From Proteobacteria bacterium UBA6921 (GTDB lineage Bacteria; Pseudomonadota; Gammaproteobacteria; SG8-11), in NCBI GenBank assembly GCA_002450895.1, contig DKAR01000211.1, positions 1 to 14,091 of the forward strand: a DNA stretch of 14,091 bases. The letters run 5' to 3'. The stretch's first letter is position 1; every line of letters begins with the position of its first letter. A program made the translations under genes and the position numbers. The notes under the pieces were generated by a model. That model made no database searches, was not told where the DNA came from, and saw only the letters and a program-made list of their open reading frames with translations. Of this stretch, positions 13,673 to 14,091 are shown one piece after another.

Positions 13673-14080
13673 TTAAGGATCATATGTTTGAAATGGGTCT
13701 TCGCATTTGCACAAGAACGCCACTTCCCGATTTTCGTTTAGATCCCATTTTCGCCAAGAATAATGGTAGCTAATACTGTCAGAACCCTTCGGGGCATCAC
13801 CTTCCGCAACTTGCAAAATAGCGTGGCCAGCACTTGAATCGAAGCTGTGCAGTTTACTTACCCACCGCTGATTCGTGCACTCTGACTCGAAACTGCTTCG
13901 GGTTATCTCTCTCTTAGCCCGCCAATTCCCACCTTCCTTGGCTTCCCACACCAATGAGTGAAAGTCGTAACCACGTTCGTTGTCGTTAAACATCCGACCT
14001 TCGTATATCAGTCGGAGGCGTTCACTCTCCGATTCGTTGAGCAACGTTCCAAAGTCGTATGTTTCAGGATCTGATTCCAT
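13673..14080 (-). CDS. Cassette-encoded protein of unknown function
   Basis: A complete 135-residue acidic protein from ATG 14080 to TAA 13673-13675. The start lies 4 bases after GTTAGCT at the window edge, the core of the preceding attC, so the cassette has almost no leader and no Shine-Dalgarno. The sequence is soluble and tryptophan-rich: TYDFGTLLNESESERLRLIY, YDFHSLVWEAKEGGNWRAKR, RWVSKLHSFDSSAGHAILQV, SYHYSWRKWDL and CKCEDPFQTYDP. The spread of beta-prone and charged stretches suggests a small beta-rich fold. I recognise no family. The cassette is bounded by matching attC halves, so it is probably a mobile unit. Confidence 0.72.
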   Translation of the reverse strand: MESDPETYDFGTLLNESESERLRLIYEGRMFNDNERGYDFHSLVWEAKEGGNWRAKREITRSSFESECTNQRWVSKLHSFDSSAGHAILQVAEGDAPKGSDSISYHYSWRKWDLNENREVAFLCKCEDPFQTYDP

Positions 14081-14081
14081 A

Positions 14082-14091
14082 GGCAGCTAAC
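14082..14091 (-). repeat. Right half of an attC core cut by the window edge
   Basis: On the minus strand the window opens with GTTAGCTGCC, which contains the core GTTAGCT. It is the exact reverse complement of the left core at the other end of this cassette, as the two ends of one cassette should be. The rest of this attC, or attI, lies outside. Confidence 0.65.

Overview
The window looks like chromosomal DNA of a GC-rich, probably uncultured gammaproteobacterium. The evidence is a TonB-dependent receptor, a YmdB-type macrodomain, a ChaA-type antiporter and an integron cassette array with attC sites like those of chromosomal integrons. A small-RNA locus resembling the C-rich-loop sX13 RNA of Xanthomonadaceae hints at that neighbourhood, but the taxonomy is inference only.

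Layout. (1) 1-1237, plus strand: the 3' end of one formylglycine-generating-enzyme-like (FGE-sulfatase fold) gene overlaps a complete lipoprotein gene of the same fold. Neither has the catalytic cysteines of true FGE. (2) 1249-3256, minus strand: a helix-turn-helix protein fused to a [2Fe-2S] ferredoxin and a degenerate ferredoxin-reductase module, followed by a YmdB-like macrodomain hydrolase. (3) 3257-3472: an intergenic region with an inverted repeat, a 10-bp tandem repeat and then, on the plus strand, three hairpins with C-rich loops, the last being an intrinsic terminator. This is the best candidate for something undescribed: a small RNA divergent from an apparent redox-sensing regulator. 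(4) 3473-11598, minus strand: six co-directional genes in transcription order for an eight-helix membrane protein, an exported START-like protein, a TonB-dependent receptor, a Ca2+/H+ antiporter, an M1-like metallopeptidase and a guanine-deaminase-like enzyme. The first two are tightly coupled; the others are separated by 50-77 bases. (5) About 11865-14091, minus strand: an AT-richer array of five short genes, each followed by an attC-like site. This is the distal end of an integron array or an integrase-less attC cluster; any integrase would lie beyond the right edge.

How the parts may work together. The HTH-ferredoxin protein has the architecture of a redox-responsive transcription factor. 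The repeats between it and the sRNA are candidate operators, and the CCUCC-type loops of the sRNA could pair with Shine-Dalgarno sequences of target mRNAs. The macrodomain protein behind it suggests a link to NAD/ADP-ribose chemistry. The long minus-strand run is mainly envelope and export proteins with no obvious single pathway. The cassette genes are mostly unknown small proteins, as is usual for integrons.
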